Assembly: GCA_964397995.1 (NCBI GenBank)
Contig: CAYNLG010000001.1
Location: forward strand, 49,258 to 113,257
Reading direction: 5' to 3'
Length of the DNA stretch: 64,000 bases
Origin: CAYNLG01 sp964397995
Lineage (GTDB): Bacteria > Planctomycetota > Phycisphaerae > FEN-1346
Notes under the pieces: generated by a model
Databases searched by the model: none
What the model was told of the DNA's origin: nothing
The model's input: only the letters and a program-made list of their open reading frames with translations
Shown: positions 1 to 12,209 of the stretch, in pieces
Layout of the letters: the number at the start of each line of letters is the position of its first letter
Position numbering within the stretch: the first letter of the stretch is position 1
Translations under genes and position numbers: made by a program

Positions 1-403
1 GGTGCAGGTCGCTGGCGTCGGTCGCGAGGCCGAGGCGCATCATCTCCCGGACGGCCCGCTCGACGCCGTCCTCGGGGCCGTTCTCGGCCGGGTCGCCCCC
101 AAAGTGTTCGATCTGCTCGCCCAGGGCGGCCAGGAGCGGGCCGATGTCGGCCGAGAGGTCGACGCGCGGGCCGCGCCCCTCCAGGAACCGCTCGATGTCC
201 TCCTTGTAAAAGCGCCACTGGCGGCCGACCTTCATGCCCTTGATCTTGCCGGCCCGGAGCCAGCGATAGAAGGTGGACCGGGTGGTGCCCAGGATGCCTG
301 CGGCGTGGGCCATGTCGAGCACGTCCGGTGCCGATGCCAGGTCCGCCCGTTTCTCGGCCTTGCCCTTTCCCTTCGCTTTCGCGCCCTTCTTGCCCTTTGC
401 CAG
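1..403 (-). CDS. Helix-turn-helix domain / GspE-PilB-type secretion ATPase (5' end only)
   Basis: Only the N-terminus is present; the gene runs off the left edge. A lysine-rich tail is followed by an excisionase/MerR-like helix-turn-helix (AGILGTTRSTFYRWLRAGK, then KVGRQWRFYKEDIERFL). After a linker the last visible residues are ATDASDLH, the Asp-Leu-His signature that opens the ATPase part of GspE/PilB/PilT proteins in type II secretion and type IV pili. Role by family: hexameric ATPase at the inner membrane; why it carries a DNA-binding-like fold is unclear. The frame is open from about 480. No in-frame ATG or GTG gives the full lysine tail. A CTG at 403, seven bases after GGGAGG, would start MAKGKKGAKA and is my preferred but unusual start. 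GTG at 322 or ATG at 313 would still keep the helix-turn-helix. A TATACT -10-like element sits at 495-500. Confidence 0.6.
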   Translation of the reverse strand, partial: MAKGKKGAKAKGKGKAEKRADLASAPDVLDMAHAAGILGTTRSTFYRWLRAGKIKGMKVGRQWRFYKEDIERFLEGRGPRVDLSADIGPLLAALGEQIEHFGGDPAENGPEDGVERAVREMMRLGLATDASDLH

Positions 404-561
404 GGGACGCCCTCCCGCCTCGTGGGCCGGTGGCCGCGGCGCGTCCGCCGCGGGCCAGCCCCACCTTGAATGGCCGGGCCCTCAGGCCACCTATAGTATA
501 GCGTGAGCGCCGTGAAACGAGAAACAAAAATCCGACAACGTGTCACAAGCGCTGTGGCATG

Positions 562-4017
<3,456 letters not shown>

Positions 4018-4096
4018 GGCGGCTCCTTGCGGTAGAGGCTCACGCCCGCCGGACGCCGCCGCCCTCCACGGCCGCCCCCGCGGGTGTGCGACCCCC

Positions 4097-4126
4097 ATTA
4101 TGCACGGGCGGCTCCCGCCGACACAA
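4097..4126 (-). promoter_or_regulatory. Sigma70-type promoter for the hybrid kinase gene
   Basis: Read on the minus strand, TTGTGT (4121-4126), an 18-base spacer, then CATAAT (4097-4102), five of six matches to the -10 consensus. It lies about 80 bases before the kinase start. Motif match only. Confidence 0.5.
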
Positions 4127-4141
4127 GCCTCAGAGGCAGAT

Positions 4142-5560
4142 TCACTGCACGTGCCGGTACACGTCCCACTCCAGGTACGTATCGAAGGCGTCCTCCACGG
4201 CACGGGCCACGTGGCCCCGGGCGATGGCGACATGGTGCTCGAAACCGGCGCGGCAGATGTGGGCGAGCAGGTCCTGGAGGCCGCCGATCTCCGCCACGCC
4301 GTATCCGCCGAACGTGTCCAGCGGATCGTCTGTGAAGCGGCCTTCGCCGACGTAGGCCCGGACCTCGCCCTCCAGGTCGTCGGTATCGACGCGGCAGAAG
4401 GTGAAGAGGTCCGAGGCGATGCGCCCCACGATGGTGCCGCACGTGTTCTCCGCCCCGACGCTCTGCGAGATGATCTCCTGGGTGGCCATCCGGTGGTTCA
4501 CGAAGAGGCTGGTCGGCAGGTTGGAGCAGTGGAAGAGGACGGCCTTGTCGCTCTCGGCGCCGTAGTTGTTGTTCCAGTCGACCAGCGCCGCCGGCGCCTC
4601 GGCGGCGAACCGCAGCGCCAGCATCCCCACGAGGCCCGTCACGTCCACCTCGCACGCGCTCGGGACCAGGCCCTCGCTCATCATGCTCATCAGCGTGCAC
4701 GGGACGATGCCGTAGAATTCCTCCAGGGCGGTCCAGCACTGGATGGCCGTGCCGACGACCTCGGTCTCGGCCACCCATGCGTCCACGGCCGCGCCGAACC
4801 GGGCCATCCGGTCGATCGCCGCGTCCTCGATGCCCTCGCACGAGGTGTAGTCGCGAATGGCCTTCGCCTTCCGCTTCAGCACCGCGTCCTTCGCGTCCAG
4901 GCCGCGCGCCCGGCCCAGGATCTCCGACAGGTCCACCGTCTCGACGCTGATCCCGTACGCCTCCAGCAGCTTCTCCGAGTACCGGACCGTGTTGAACGGG
5001 CCCGTCCGGGCGCCGATCGCGCCGACGCGGCAGTTCGTGAGGCCGTGCACCACGCGGCATGTGGCGGCGAAACGGGCGAGGTCATGCCGGAAGGCCTTCG
5101 AGTCGGGCTCCACCGTGTGCGCATCGGTCAGCGAAAACGGGATGCCGTACTGTGCCAGGCCGTTACAAACGCTCAGCTTCCCGCAGAAGCTGTCCCGCCG
5201 CTGCCCGAGCCGCATCTCGCCCGGCACGTCTGGCCACGCGTGCACCAGCACCGGCACGTCCAGGCCCGAGAGGCGCAGCGCGTCGGCCACGGCCTTCTCG
5301 TCGCCGAAGTTCGGCAGCGTGACGACGACGCCGTCGATCTCATCCGCGTGCTCGGCAAACAGGGCCGCGCACGCCTTCGCGTCGGTCAGCGTCTCGACCG
5401 CCCCGCCCGTGGCCTCCGAGGCGTTCAGGCAGACGGTCTTGTAGCCCTCGTCCTTGAGCAGGCCGAGCATGGCCTTTTGGCCGTCGGCGGCGAGGTCGGC
5501 CGGAAAGAAGCCGCGCGTCCCAACGAGCACGGCCAGCGTGGTCTTGGCGGTCTGGGCCAT
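4142..5560 (-). CDS. L-fucose/L-arabinose isomerase-family protein
   Basis: The protein has 472 residues and starts at ATG 5560 with AAAGGAG eight bases upstream. It has no signal peptide, so it should be cytoplasmic. The N-terminal half has the Rossmann-like build of FucI/AraA isomerases (LAVLVGTRGFFPADLA, later VVVTLPNFGDEKAV and VLVHAWPD). The C-terminal half holds conserved blocks such as SLTDAHTVEPDS, CWTALEEFYGIVPC, ALVDWNNNYG and FGGYGVAEI. By family it would interconvert an aldose and a ketose using a divalent metal, but members differ widely in substrate and I cannot name this one. It is followed downstream on the same strand by the hybrid kinase, with 124 bases between, and diverges from lnt. 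It could be a sugar isomerase serving polysaccharide breakdown, which would fit the sulfatase and esterases elsewhere; that is inference. Confidence 0.75.
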   Translation of the reverse strand: MAQTAKTTLAVLVGTRGFFPADLAADGQKAMLGLLKDEGYKTVCLNASEATGGAVETLTDAKACAALFAEHADEIDGVVVTLPNFGDEKAVADALRLSGLDVPVLVHAWPDVPGEMRLGQRRDSFCGKLSVCNGLAQYGIPFSLTDAHTVEPDSKAFRHDLARFAATCRVVHGLTNCRVGAIGARTGPFNTVRYSEKLLEAYGISVETVDLSEILGRARGLDAKDAVLKRKAKAIRDYTSCEGIEDAAIDRMARFGAAVDAWVAETEVVGTAIQCWTALEEFYGIVPCTLMSMMSEGLVPSACEVDVTGLVGMLALRFAAEAPAALVDWNNNYGAESDKAVLFHCSNLPTSLFVNHRMATQEIISQSVGAENTCGTIVGRIASDLFTFCRVDTDDLEGEVRAYVGEGRFTDDPLDTFGGYGVAEIGGLQDLLAHICRAGFEHHVAIARGHVARAVEDAFDTYLEWDVYRHVQ

Positions 5561-5698
5561 CGTGTCACTCCTTTGGGGTGTGGGGCCGGCGGCGTCCGCG
5601 CCGCCCGGGGCCGGACCATCGTACCCACCCGCTCGACGCCGCCGCAAGCGTGTGGTGGCCAAGGCGGGGGGCGCCAGTGGCGGACCCTCCTCCCTCTC

Positions 5699-5727
5699 TT
5701 GACACCGCCGCACCCCGGGCCGAGAAT
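5699..5727 (+). promoter_or_regulatory. Sigma70-type promoter for lnt
   Basis: TTGACA (5699-5704), a perfect -35, a 17-base spacer, then GAGAAT (5722-5727). It sits 30 bases before the favoured lnt start and would drive lnt and the following lipoprotein gene. Confidence 0.6.
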
Positions 5728-5757
5728 GCGGCGGCAAGGACGCCCCCGGGGACCCGT

Positions 5758-7647
5758 GTGAGCCGACGCCGCCAGCGCAGACCGACCGGCACGGAACCGG
5801 CCCCGCGTGCGCCGGTGACCCGCGACGCCGGGGACGGGGCCGCGACGGGCGCCGATGAGCGCCTCCCCGCGCGCCGCCCCGGCGGCGCCGCTGGCGACGG
5901 TCGCGTCCGCACCGTCATCCTGTCCCTCGTCTCGGCCGCGCTTTGGTCGCTCGCCTATCCGCCGCTCGAGGTCTCCTGGCTTGCCTACCTCGCCCCCGTG
6001 CCGCTGCTGGTGATGGCCGTCCGGTCGCGCGACGCGGTGACCGTGGCGGTCGCGGCATGGGCCGGGGGCCTGGCGTTCTTCGCCATGAACCTTTACTGGC
6101 TGACGCCCTTCTCCGGCGCCGGTTTCGTTGCCCTCTCGGTCTACCTCGGTCTCACCTGGGCCGCGGTCGCTTGGGGCGTCCGGACCCTCACCCGGGCCAC
6201 CGGGGTGCCGCTCACGCTGGCGGCCCCGGTCGTCTGGATCGCCTTGGAATGGGTCCGCGCCCGCCTGCTGACGGGGCTGCCGTGGTTGATGGCCGGGCAC
6301 ACCCAGTATGAGAACCTGGTGCTCATCCAGACGGCCGACGTCCTCGGGGCCTACGGCCCGGGGTGCCTGGTGCTGATGACGGCCGGGTTCGTGGCCGATT
6401 TGTTGACGCGGCCGCTGGTGCGGCCCGCCACCGAAGGCCGCGGCGCGCGGCTCCATCCCGTACGCCTCGCGATGGCCGGCTTGGTGGCGGCCGCCTGGGT
6501 CGGCACGGTCGGCTACGGCGTCTGGCGCCTCGGCCAGGACCTCGGCACCGACCGCACCGTGACCCTCGCCAGCGTCCAGACGGCCGTGCCCCAGGAGATC
6601 AAGCTGGCCGCCCGCCACCAGGAGGCCCTGAAGGCCGAGCGGCAGATGATGCGCGACCTGGTGCGGCTGACGCGGCTGGCGTTGGCGGAGGCCGACGAGC
6701 GGGGCTTGGAGCCGGACCTCGTCGCCTGGCCGGAGACGCTGGTTCCCGGCTTCCTCAACGCCGAGTTCCTCACCGACGATTTCGAACCCGTCAGCGGGTA
6801 CGCGGAGCTCGTGGCCGACCTGCGGTTCCGCCAGCTTCGCTACCGCACCTATTGGGACGCGGTGCAATCGGTGGCCCGGGAGGGCGGCGTGCCGGTGCTG
6901 TTCGGGGCGAACACGGCCGAGGTCCTCGGCATCCAGCGCCTGCCCGACGGCCGATACACCGTCCGTCTGGAACGGGCGAACGAGGCCCTCCTCGTCACCC
7001 CGGACACGCCGCGCTACCAGGCCGAGAACCGCTACGCCAAGGTTCACCTCGTGCCGTTCGGCGAGTACGTGCCGTTGCGCCAGTCGTGGCCCTGGCTGCA
7101 CGGCCTGCTCCACCGGATGACGCCGTACTACCCGATCGAGTACTCGCTCCGGCCGGGCGACCCGCCGCAACCCGTCTTCGAGGTCGCCGAGGGCCTGCGG
7201 TTTCAGGCGGCCATCTGCTTCGAGGATGCCTTCGCCCGGCGCATCCGCCGCATCGTCAGCCCCGACGGCCGCGCGAAGGCCGTCGACTTGGTCGTCAACA
7301 TCTCCAACGACGGGTGGTTCGCGGGCACCACCGAACACGCCCAGCACCTGAACCTGTGTGTCTTCCGGGCGGTCGAGAACCGCGTACCGATCCTGCGGTC
7401 GGTCAACACGGGGACGAGCGCCCTCATTGACGCGCGCGGCCGGATCCTGCACGCCGTGGCCGACGCCGAGGGCCGACGCCGCAACGTCGAGGGCTTCCTC
7501 GTCGGCCGCGTCGGCCTGGACGACCGCGTGGCCCCGTACACACGGGTCGGCGACCTGTTCGCGGAGGTCTGCGTGCTGGCGGCCCTGGCGGGCGGGCTGG
7601 TCGCGATCGTCAAGCACATCCGGACACGAAAGGAGTCCCCCTCGTGA
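5758..7647 (+). CDS. lnt: Apolipoprotein N-acyltransferase
   Basis: Lnt adds the third acyl chain to the N-terminal cysteine of lipoproteins in the inner membrane. The N-terminal half has the expected membrane helices (LSLVSAALWSLAYPPLEVSW, then several more to about residue 235). A C-terminal nitrilase-like domain follows, with the catalytic triad visible: Glu326 in VAWPETLVPGF, Lys428 in NRYAKVHLVPFGEY and Cys487 in AAICFEDAF. The length is about 629 residues from GTG 5758, somewhat longer than E. coli Lnt, with a basic unstructured N-terminus. GTG 5815 is an equally plausible start and the choice is uncertain. The stop overlaps the GTG of the next gene (GTGA), so the two are translationally coupled. 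The window also carries lgt at 55 kb and many lipobox proteins. Confidence 0.92.
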   Translation: MSRRRQRRPTGTEPAPRAPVTRDAGDGAATGADERLPARRPGGAAGDGRVRTVILSLVSAALWSLAYPPLEVSWLAYLAPVPLLVMAVRSRDAVTVAVAAWAGGLAFFAMNLYWLTPFSGAGFVALSVYLGLTWAAVAWGVRTLTRATGVPLTLAAPVVWIALEWVRARLLTGLPWLMAGHTQYENLVLIQTADVLGAYGPGCLVLMTAGFVADLLTRPLVRPATEGRGARLHPVRLAMAGLVAAAWVGTVGYGVWRLGQDLGTDRTVTLASVQTAVPQEIKLAARHQEALKAERQMMRDLVRLTRLALAEADERGLEPDLVAWPETLVPGFLNAEFLTDDFEPVSGYAELVADLRFRQLRYRTYWDAVQSVAREGGVPVLFGANTAEVLGIQRLPDGRYTVRLERANEALLVTPDTPRYQAENRYAKVHLVPFGEYVPLRQSWPWLHGLLHRMTPYYPIEYSLRPGDPPQPVFEVAEGLRFQAAICFEDAFARRIRRIVSPDGRAKAVDLVVNISNDGWFAGTTEHAQHLNLCVFRAVENRVPILRSVNTGTSALIDARGRILHAVADAEGRRRNVEGFLVGRVGLDDRVAPYTRVGDLFAEVCVLAALAGGLVAIVKHIRTRKESPS

Positions 7648-8663
7648 GACGGGTCCTCCCGGTTCTGATCCTGGCCGCCTTGGCGGCCGCCTGTACGCCC
7701 CCCGCCGTCACGCGCGAGCCTCCGGCCGGCGCGGCAAGCGCCGGGCCCGGCCCCGCGCCCGTCCCGCGCGACCCGTACCAGGTGCTCGTGGCGGCCTTGC
7801 GGTCCGGTCAGGCGCCGCTGGAGGCCCAGGCCGCCGAGACGTTCCTGGAGACGGGCCTCAAGCCGCCGCGCGACGACCTCCAGCGCCTCGGCGACGCCGG
7901 CGACCCCCGCGTCCGCCTCGTCGCCCTGACCGTCCTCGGCCGCACCTGGCCCCGCGAGTCGGTGGGCCTGTTCCGCCGCCGGCTGGGCGACCCGATGCCG
8001 GTGGTGCGGCTGGCGGCGGCGTATGGGCTGGCCATGGCGGGCGACCCGGGGCACGTCGAGATGCTCCGCGACGGCCTCGCGAGCCCGGACGTGACGCAGC
8101 GTCGGACGGCGGCCTGGCTCCTCGGCCTCATGGGCCGTACCAGCGCCACCGGCATGCTCGAGACCGCCCTGGCCGACCCGGACGCCGTGGTCGTGCTGCG
8201 CGCGGCCGAGGCCCTCGACCGCCTGGGCAGCCGGGCGGGGCGCGAGCCGGTGCGGCGTCTGCTGGGCCACCAGCGGCACGAAGTCCGTTACTTCGCCGCC
8301 CGCCTCCTCGGCCGCATCGGCACCACCGAGGACATCCCGCGGCTGGAACGCCTGTGTGTGAGCAAGGTCTTCCTGGACGTCAAGTTTGCAGCCATCGCGG
8401 CCCTGGCGCGGCTGGGGGACCTGAAGCGGATCACCCTGCTCCTGGAGATGGTCGCGGGACCGGACGGGCAGATGCGGTTGCTGGCGGCCCGGGCGCTCGG
8501 CGAGGCCGGGTATGCCCCCGCGAAGCCGGCCCTCACGAAGCTGCTGGCGACGGCCCCGGGCCTGCAGGAACAGACCGTGGCGGCGGCGGCCCTGGTGAAG
8601 GTCGAACGGGCCGGCCGCGACTGGCGCAAGGGCGCCCTTTCGGAGGAACCCGCCTCGCGCTGA
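7644..8663 (+). CDS. HEAT-repeat lipoprotein
   Basis: The protein has 339 residues and starts at GTG 7644, overlapping the lnt stop by four bases and preceded by AAAGGAG. A short signal ends in the lipobox LAAAC (Cys17), so it is predicted to be lipidated and exported. From about residue 45 it is made of alpha-helical HEAT/PBS-lyase-like repeats (blocks such as DPRVRLVALTVLG, DPMPVVRLAAAYGLA, DAVVVLRAAEALDRLG and HEVRYFAARLLG). Such repeats form curved protein-binding scaffolds. I see no enzyme motif. Coupling to lnt suggests simple co-expression rather than a shared pathway, although the product is itself a probable Lnt substrate. Confidence 0.8.
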   Translation: MRRVLPVLILAALAAACTPPAVTREPPAGAASAGPGPAPVPRDPYQVLVAALRSGQAPLEAQAAETFLETGLKPPRDDLQRLGDAGDPRVRLVALTVLGRTWPRESVGLFRRRLGDPMPVVRLAAAYGLAMAGDPGHVEMLRDGLASPDVTQRRTAAWLLGLMGRTSATGMLETALADPDAVVVLRAAEALDRLGSRAGREPVRRLLGHQRHEVRYFAARLLGRIGTTEDIPRLERLCVSKVFLDVKFAAIAALARLGDLKRITLLLEMVAGPDGQMRLLAARALGEAGYAPAKPALTKLLATAPGLQEQTVAAAALVKVERAGRDWRKGALSEEPASR

Positions 8664-8737
8664 GCCGCTGCGCCGCCAAGGGCGCCAGGACGCCCAAGGG
8701 TCGGCGTCGTAAAGGTTTGCGGCGGATGAAATTTCTC

Positions 8738-8765
8738 TTGACGGGGTAGGGGGGTCAACTAGAAT
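8738..8765 (+). promoter_or_regulatory. Sigma70-type promoter of the mre operon
   Basis: TTGACG (8738-8743), a 16-base spacer and TAGAAT (8760-8765, five of six). The predicted start of transcription near 8772 leaves about 130 bases of leader before the first gene at 8904. Confidence 0.65.
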
Positions 8766-8903
8766 CGCCCCTTGCCGTTGGAGTGAGTCAGCCGTCGGGC
8801 GCGGGCCGGCCCGTGCCGAGGCATGGGACGTACCCGGACGAGGGGGCGGCCGGATCGCCCCGCCGAGCGGGGCACGCGGCCCTCTCGCGAAAGGAGGAAA
8901 GTA

Positions 8904-9746
8904 GTGAGTACGCTAGGCAAGATCCTCACGGTGCTCATTGCCCTGTTGGCGGTCGTGGTCACGACCCTGGCCATCCGCCATTACGTCACGGGCGAGGACT
9001 GGCGCAACGAGTACCTGGGCATGAAAGAGAACTTCCAGGCGGCTGTGTCGCAGCTCGAGCAGCAGATCGAGAAGACACAGCAGGCCAAGGCCTCGATGGA
9101 GCAGAATCGGGCCGAACTCCAGGCCCAGATCGAGACCCTCCAGAACGAGCTGGCTCTCAAGAACAACACCATCACCCAGCTCCGCGAGGAGATCGAGAAC
9201 CAGCAGAAGCGGCTCCAGGACCTCGCCACGAGCACCGAGGGCATCAACACCAGCTTCTCCGAGCTCATGGAGCAGCGCGAGGCGTGGCGCCAGGAACGCG
9301 ACCAAGCCATGGCCCGCGCCGATGACCTGAACCAGATGCTGCTGGAACTGGAGGCCCGCTTCCGCAACCGCGTCGCCCAGCTCCAGGACGCCACCGAGAA
9401 CGTCCGCCAGCTCCGCGAGGAAAAGGAGGCCCTCGAAAGCCGCCTCGCCTTCGTCCTCAAGGAGACCGGCTTCAACCTGCCCCTGGAGGTCCATGCCGAG
9501 CCCGTCACGAAGCTCGAGGGCGTGGTTACCGAGGTCGACCTCGCCGCCCGCATGGCCCAGATCAACCTCGGGTCGGACGACGGCGTCGTCGAGAACATGA
9601 AGTTCTACGTCTACGACCCCGGCGCCGGGAAGTACCTGGCGACCCTGAGGATCAACAAGGTGTCGCACGACAGCGCCGCCGGCGAGCTGAGCGTGATCCG
9701 CGGCACGGTGACGGAGGAAAGCCATGTCACGAATCGGTTCGAGTAG
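8904..9746 (+). CDS. Membrane-anchored coiled-coil protein at head of mre operon
   Basis: The protein has 280 residues and starts at GTG 8904, preceded by AAAGGAGG. One N-terminal transmembrane helix (about 5-25) is followed by a long coiled coil (about 40-205, rich in Glu, Gln and Leu heptads such as LQAQIETLQNELALKNN). A C-terminal beta-rich domain contains INLGSDDGVVENMKFYVYD and LRINKVSHDSAAGEL. That last domain resembles FlgT-C/MreC-like beta modules, by pattern only. Topology suggests a periplasmic rod attached to the inner membrane, like MreC. Its position before mreBCD argues for a role in wall or shape machinery. The 3' end overlaps the next gene by 23 bases. I do not recognise the family by name. 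Confidence 0.7.
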   Translation: MSTLGKILTVLIALLAVVVTTLAIRHYVTGEDWRNEYLGMKENFQAAVSQLEQQIEKTQQAKASMEQNRAELQAQIETLQNELALKNNTITQLREEIENQQKRLQDLATSTEGINTSFSELMEQREAWRQERDQAMARADDLNQMLLELEARFRNRVAQLQDATENVRQLREEKEALESRLAFVLKETGFNLPLEVHAEPVTKLEGVVTEVDLAARMAQINLGSDDGVVENMKFYVYDPGAGKYLATLRINKVSHDSAAGELSVIRGTVTEESHVTNRFE

Positions 9747-10005
9747 CGGCGTCCGGGTCGCGGCGCAGCCGCTCAGCAACGTCTATACTGTGTTGCTGTT
9801 GGTGACGGCCCTCCTGCTGTTGGTGGTCGCCATCTTCGCCGGCATGAGCCTCCAGGAGATGGCCGGGGGGACCCTGGGCTTCGGGGAAGAAGCGGACCAG
9901 ATGCTCACCCAGGCCCAGAGCGCCGTCCAGGCCGGCGAGCGCCAACTGGCCCAGTTGGCCGAGGGCAGCGCCGCCGGCGCCGGTACGGCCCCCGACGCCA
10001 ACTAG
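9724..10005 (+). CDS. Small single-pass membrane protein in mre operon
   Basis: The protein has 93 residues and starts at ATG 9724 inside the end of the upstream gene, with GGAGG before it (translational coupling). A central hydrophobic helix (VYTVLLLVTALLLLVVAIFA) is followed by a short Gln/Ala-rich helix (about 55-80) and an Ala/Gly tail. No known domain is recognised. Its place between the coiled-coil protein and mreB suggests a partner of the shape complex. Function unknown. Confidence 0.7.
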   Translation: MSRIGSSSGVRVAAQPLSNVYTVLLLVTALLLLVVAIFAGMSLQEMAGGTLGFGEEADQMLTQAQSAVQAGERQLAQLAEGSAAGAGTAPDAN

Positions 10006-10084
10006 CCGCGCCCGGCCTCCGGCGCATGGCCCTGTCTGCCCGACGACCACGGCCTGACCGCTGCGGACACCCGCGGGGAGCCGC

Positions 10085-11137
10085 ATGATCTTCGACCGGG
10101 TAATCGGCCTCTTCTCGGCCGACATGGGCATTGACCTCGGCACCGCCACCACCCTGGTGTACGTGCGCGGCCAGGGGATCGTGCTGGCCGAGCCGTCCGT
10201 CGTCGCCGTCCACAAGGATACCGGCAAGGTCCTGCTGGACGGCATGGCCGTCGGTGACATGGCCAAGAAGATGCTCGGGAAGACCCCGGGGTCGATCCAG
10301 GCCATTCGCCCCTTGCGCGACGGCGTCATCGCCGACTTCGACATCACCGAGGCGATGCTCTCCTACTTCATCCGACGCGTCCACGGACGCCGCACCGGCA
10401 TCCGCCCCCGCGTCGTCATCGCTATCCCCTCGGGCATCACGGCTGTCGAGAAGCGGGCCGTCGTCTCCAGCGCCCAGCGGGCCGGCGCCCGCAAGGTCTT
10501 CCTCATCGAAGAGCCCATGGCCGCCGCCATCGGCGCGGGCCTCCCCATCGAGGAGCCCACCGCCAGCATGGTCGTGGACATCGGCGGCGGGACGACCGAG
10601 GTGGCCGTCATCAGCCTGGCCGACATCGCCTGTTCCGAGTCCATCCGGGTCGCCGGCGACGAGATCGACAACGCCATCATCGAGTACATGAAGCGGACCT
10701 ACAGCCTCCTGATCGGCGAGCAGACCGCCGAGCGGGTCAAGATCGAGATCGGCTCGGCCTGCCCCCGCAAGGAGGAACTCGAGATGGATATCGGCGGCCG
10801 CGACCTCATCGCCGGCCTGCCCCGCACCACCACCATCACCAGCCAGGAAATTCGCGAGGCCATCGCCGAGCCCGTCGGCGCCATGGTCGAGACCGTCAAG
10901 CGGACCCTGGAGCTGACCCAGCCGGAACTGTCGGCCGACCTCGTGCACAACGGTATCTGCCTGTGCGGCGGGGGGGCGCTGCTGGCGGGGCTCGACACCG
11001 TTCTGGCCCAGGCCACCGGCCTGAAGGTCCGCATCGCCGACGATCCCTTGACGTGCGTGGCCCGGGGCACGGGCATCTTCCTGGACCACGTGGACCGGTG
11101 GCGCGGCACGATTGAAATGAGCGACGAAGAGATGTAG
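10085..11137 (+). CDS. mreB: Rod shape-determining protein MreB
   Basis: MreB has 350 residues and is a bacterial actin that forms membrane-bound filaments directing lateral wall synthesis. The actin-fold nucleotide motifs are present: phosphate-1 loop MGIDLGTATTLVYVRG, the block IEEPMAAAIGAGL, phosphate-2 loop VVDIGGGTTEVAVISL and adenosine loop NGICLCGGGALLAGL. The N-terminal MIFDRVIGLFS is amphipathic and suits membrane binding. It starts at ATG 10085 after GGGGAG. It is followed by mreC and mreD and preceded by two small membrane-protein genes. Length and motifs are typical. Confidence 0.97.
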   Translation: MIFDRVIGLFSADMGIDLGTATTLVYVRGQGIVLAEPSVVAVHKDTGKVLLDGMAVGDMAKKMLGKTPGSIQAIRPLRDGVIADFDITEAMLSYFIRRVHGRRTGIRPRVVIAIPSGITAVEKRAVVSSAQRAGARKVFLIEEPMAAAIGAGLPIEEPTASMVVDIGGGTTEVAVISLADIACSESIRVAGDEIDNAIIEYMKRTYSLLIGEQTAERVKIEIGSACPRKEELEMDIGGRDLIAGLPRTTTITSQEIREAIAEPVGAMVETVKRTLELTQPELSADLVHNGICLCGGGALLAGLDTVLAQATGLKVRIADDPLTCVARGTGIFLDHVDRWRGTIEMSDEEM

Positions 11138-11228
11138 GCCGCCGCCCGGCCGGTCCCGCCTCCCGCCCGCCCGCGACGCAGACGCGGGGCCGACCGCCCG
11201 CGCCGGCTCCCGGCTCCTGGGGCGCCCC

Positions 11229-12176
11229 ATGGCACGAACCCGCCGACCCCCCCGCCGCAAGGCGCGCGGCCCGCACCTGACGCGGCCCGCGCGGCGGCGC
11301 ATCCTGGCCGCGGCCCTCGTGCTCGTCACGGTCGGCCTGCTGGCCCTCCCGCCGCGCCTCACCGACCGCCTCCGCGTCTGGGCGGCCCCCGTGGTCGCGC
11401 CGCTCCAGGACCTGACCCAGGGGGTGGCCCTGGACTTGGCCGAGCACCTCCGCAGCCGCGCGAGCCGCGACCCCGCCACGGCCGAGCAGGTGGCCGTTCT
11501 CCGCGAGTGCGTCACGGTGCTGGAGGCCGAACTCGCAAACATGACCGCGCGTCTCGACGATGCCCGTAACCGCGTGCGCCAGATCGCCGGCATCCGCGAG
11601 GCCCTGGAGGAGATGCCGGTGCGGCTGATTCCGGCGCGGATCGTCGCCCCGGAGGTCGCCGCCCGCAGCGCCGGGGCCCGCCTCGCCAAGGGCGCCGACG
11701 ACGGCATCGGCAAGGGCGACACCGTCGTCGTCGGCCACTTGGACCGCGGCGCCCGGGCCGACCTGGACGCCGGCCAGCCCGTCCTGACCGGCGCCGGCCT
11801 CGTGGGCGTGGTCGACGCCGTCGCCCCGTGGGCCGCCACCGTCCGCCTCACGAGCGACCCCCGGACGCGCCTCATGGTCCAGGTCATCCAGCGCCGCGAT
11901 GGCCGCTGGCTGGCCGGTCCGGAGGGCCTGGCCACCGGCACGCCCGACGCCCGGGCCATCCAACTCCTCCACGTCGGCCGCGAGCACGACGTCCGCGTCG
12001 GCGACGTCGTCGTCACGAGCCCCTCGCCCGACAGTCCCGTGCCGCCGTACCTTGTCGTCGGCACGGTCAAGCGGGTGGAGTTGAAGCCGGCGGCGGTGTT
12101 TCACGAGATCGAGGTCGAGCCGTGCGTGCGCCCGGCCGAGGTGGTGGACGTGGTCGTGCTGGCGCCGGCGCCGTAA
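11229..12176 (+). CDS. mreC: Rod shape-determining protein MreC
   Basis: The protein has 315 residues. A basic cytoplasmic tail precedes one transmembrane helix (about 25-43), then a coiled coil (about 85-125) and a C-terminal periplasmic beta-barrel domain with typical MreC blocks (VLTGAGLVGVVDAV, ATVRLTSDPRTRLMVQ). By family MreC links cytoplasmic MreB filaments to PBP2 and the elongation machinery. It lies 91 bases after mreB and 33 bases before mreD. The ribosome site at ATG 11229 is weak (GGGGCG). PBP2 is encoded about 3 kb away on the other strand. Confidence 0.93.
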   Translation: MARTRRPPRRKARGPHLTRPARRRILAAALVLVTVGLLALPPRLTDRLRVWAAPVVAPLQDLTQGVALDLAEHLRSRASRDPATAEQVAVLRECVTVLEAELANMTARLDDARNRVRQIAGIREALEEMPVRLIPARIVAPEVAARSAGARLAKGADDGIGKGDTVVVGHLDRGARADLDAGQPVLTGAGLVGVVDAVAPWAATVRLTSDPRTRLMVQVIQRRDGRWLAGPEGLATGTPDARAIQLLHVGREHDVRVGDVVVTSPSPDSPVPPYLVVGTVKRVELKPAAVFHEIEVEPCVRPAEVVDVVVLAPAP

Positions 12177-12209
12177 CGGCCGCCCGGGCGCCGCCGGAGG
12201 GAGCTTCCC

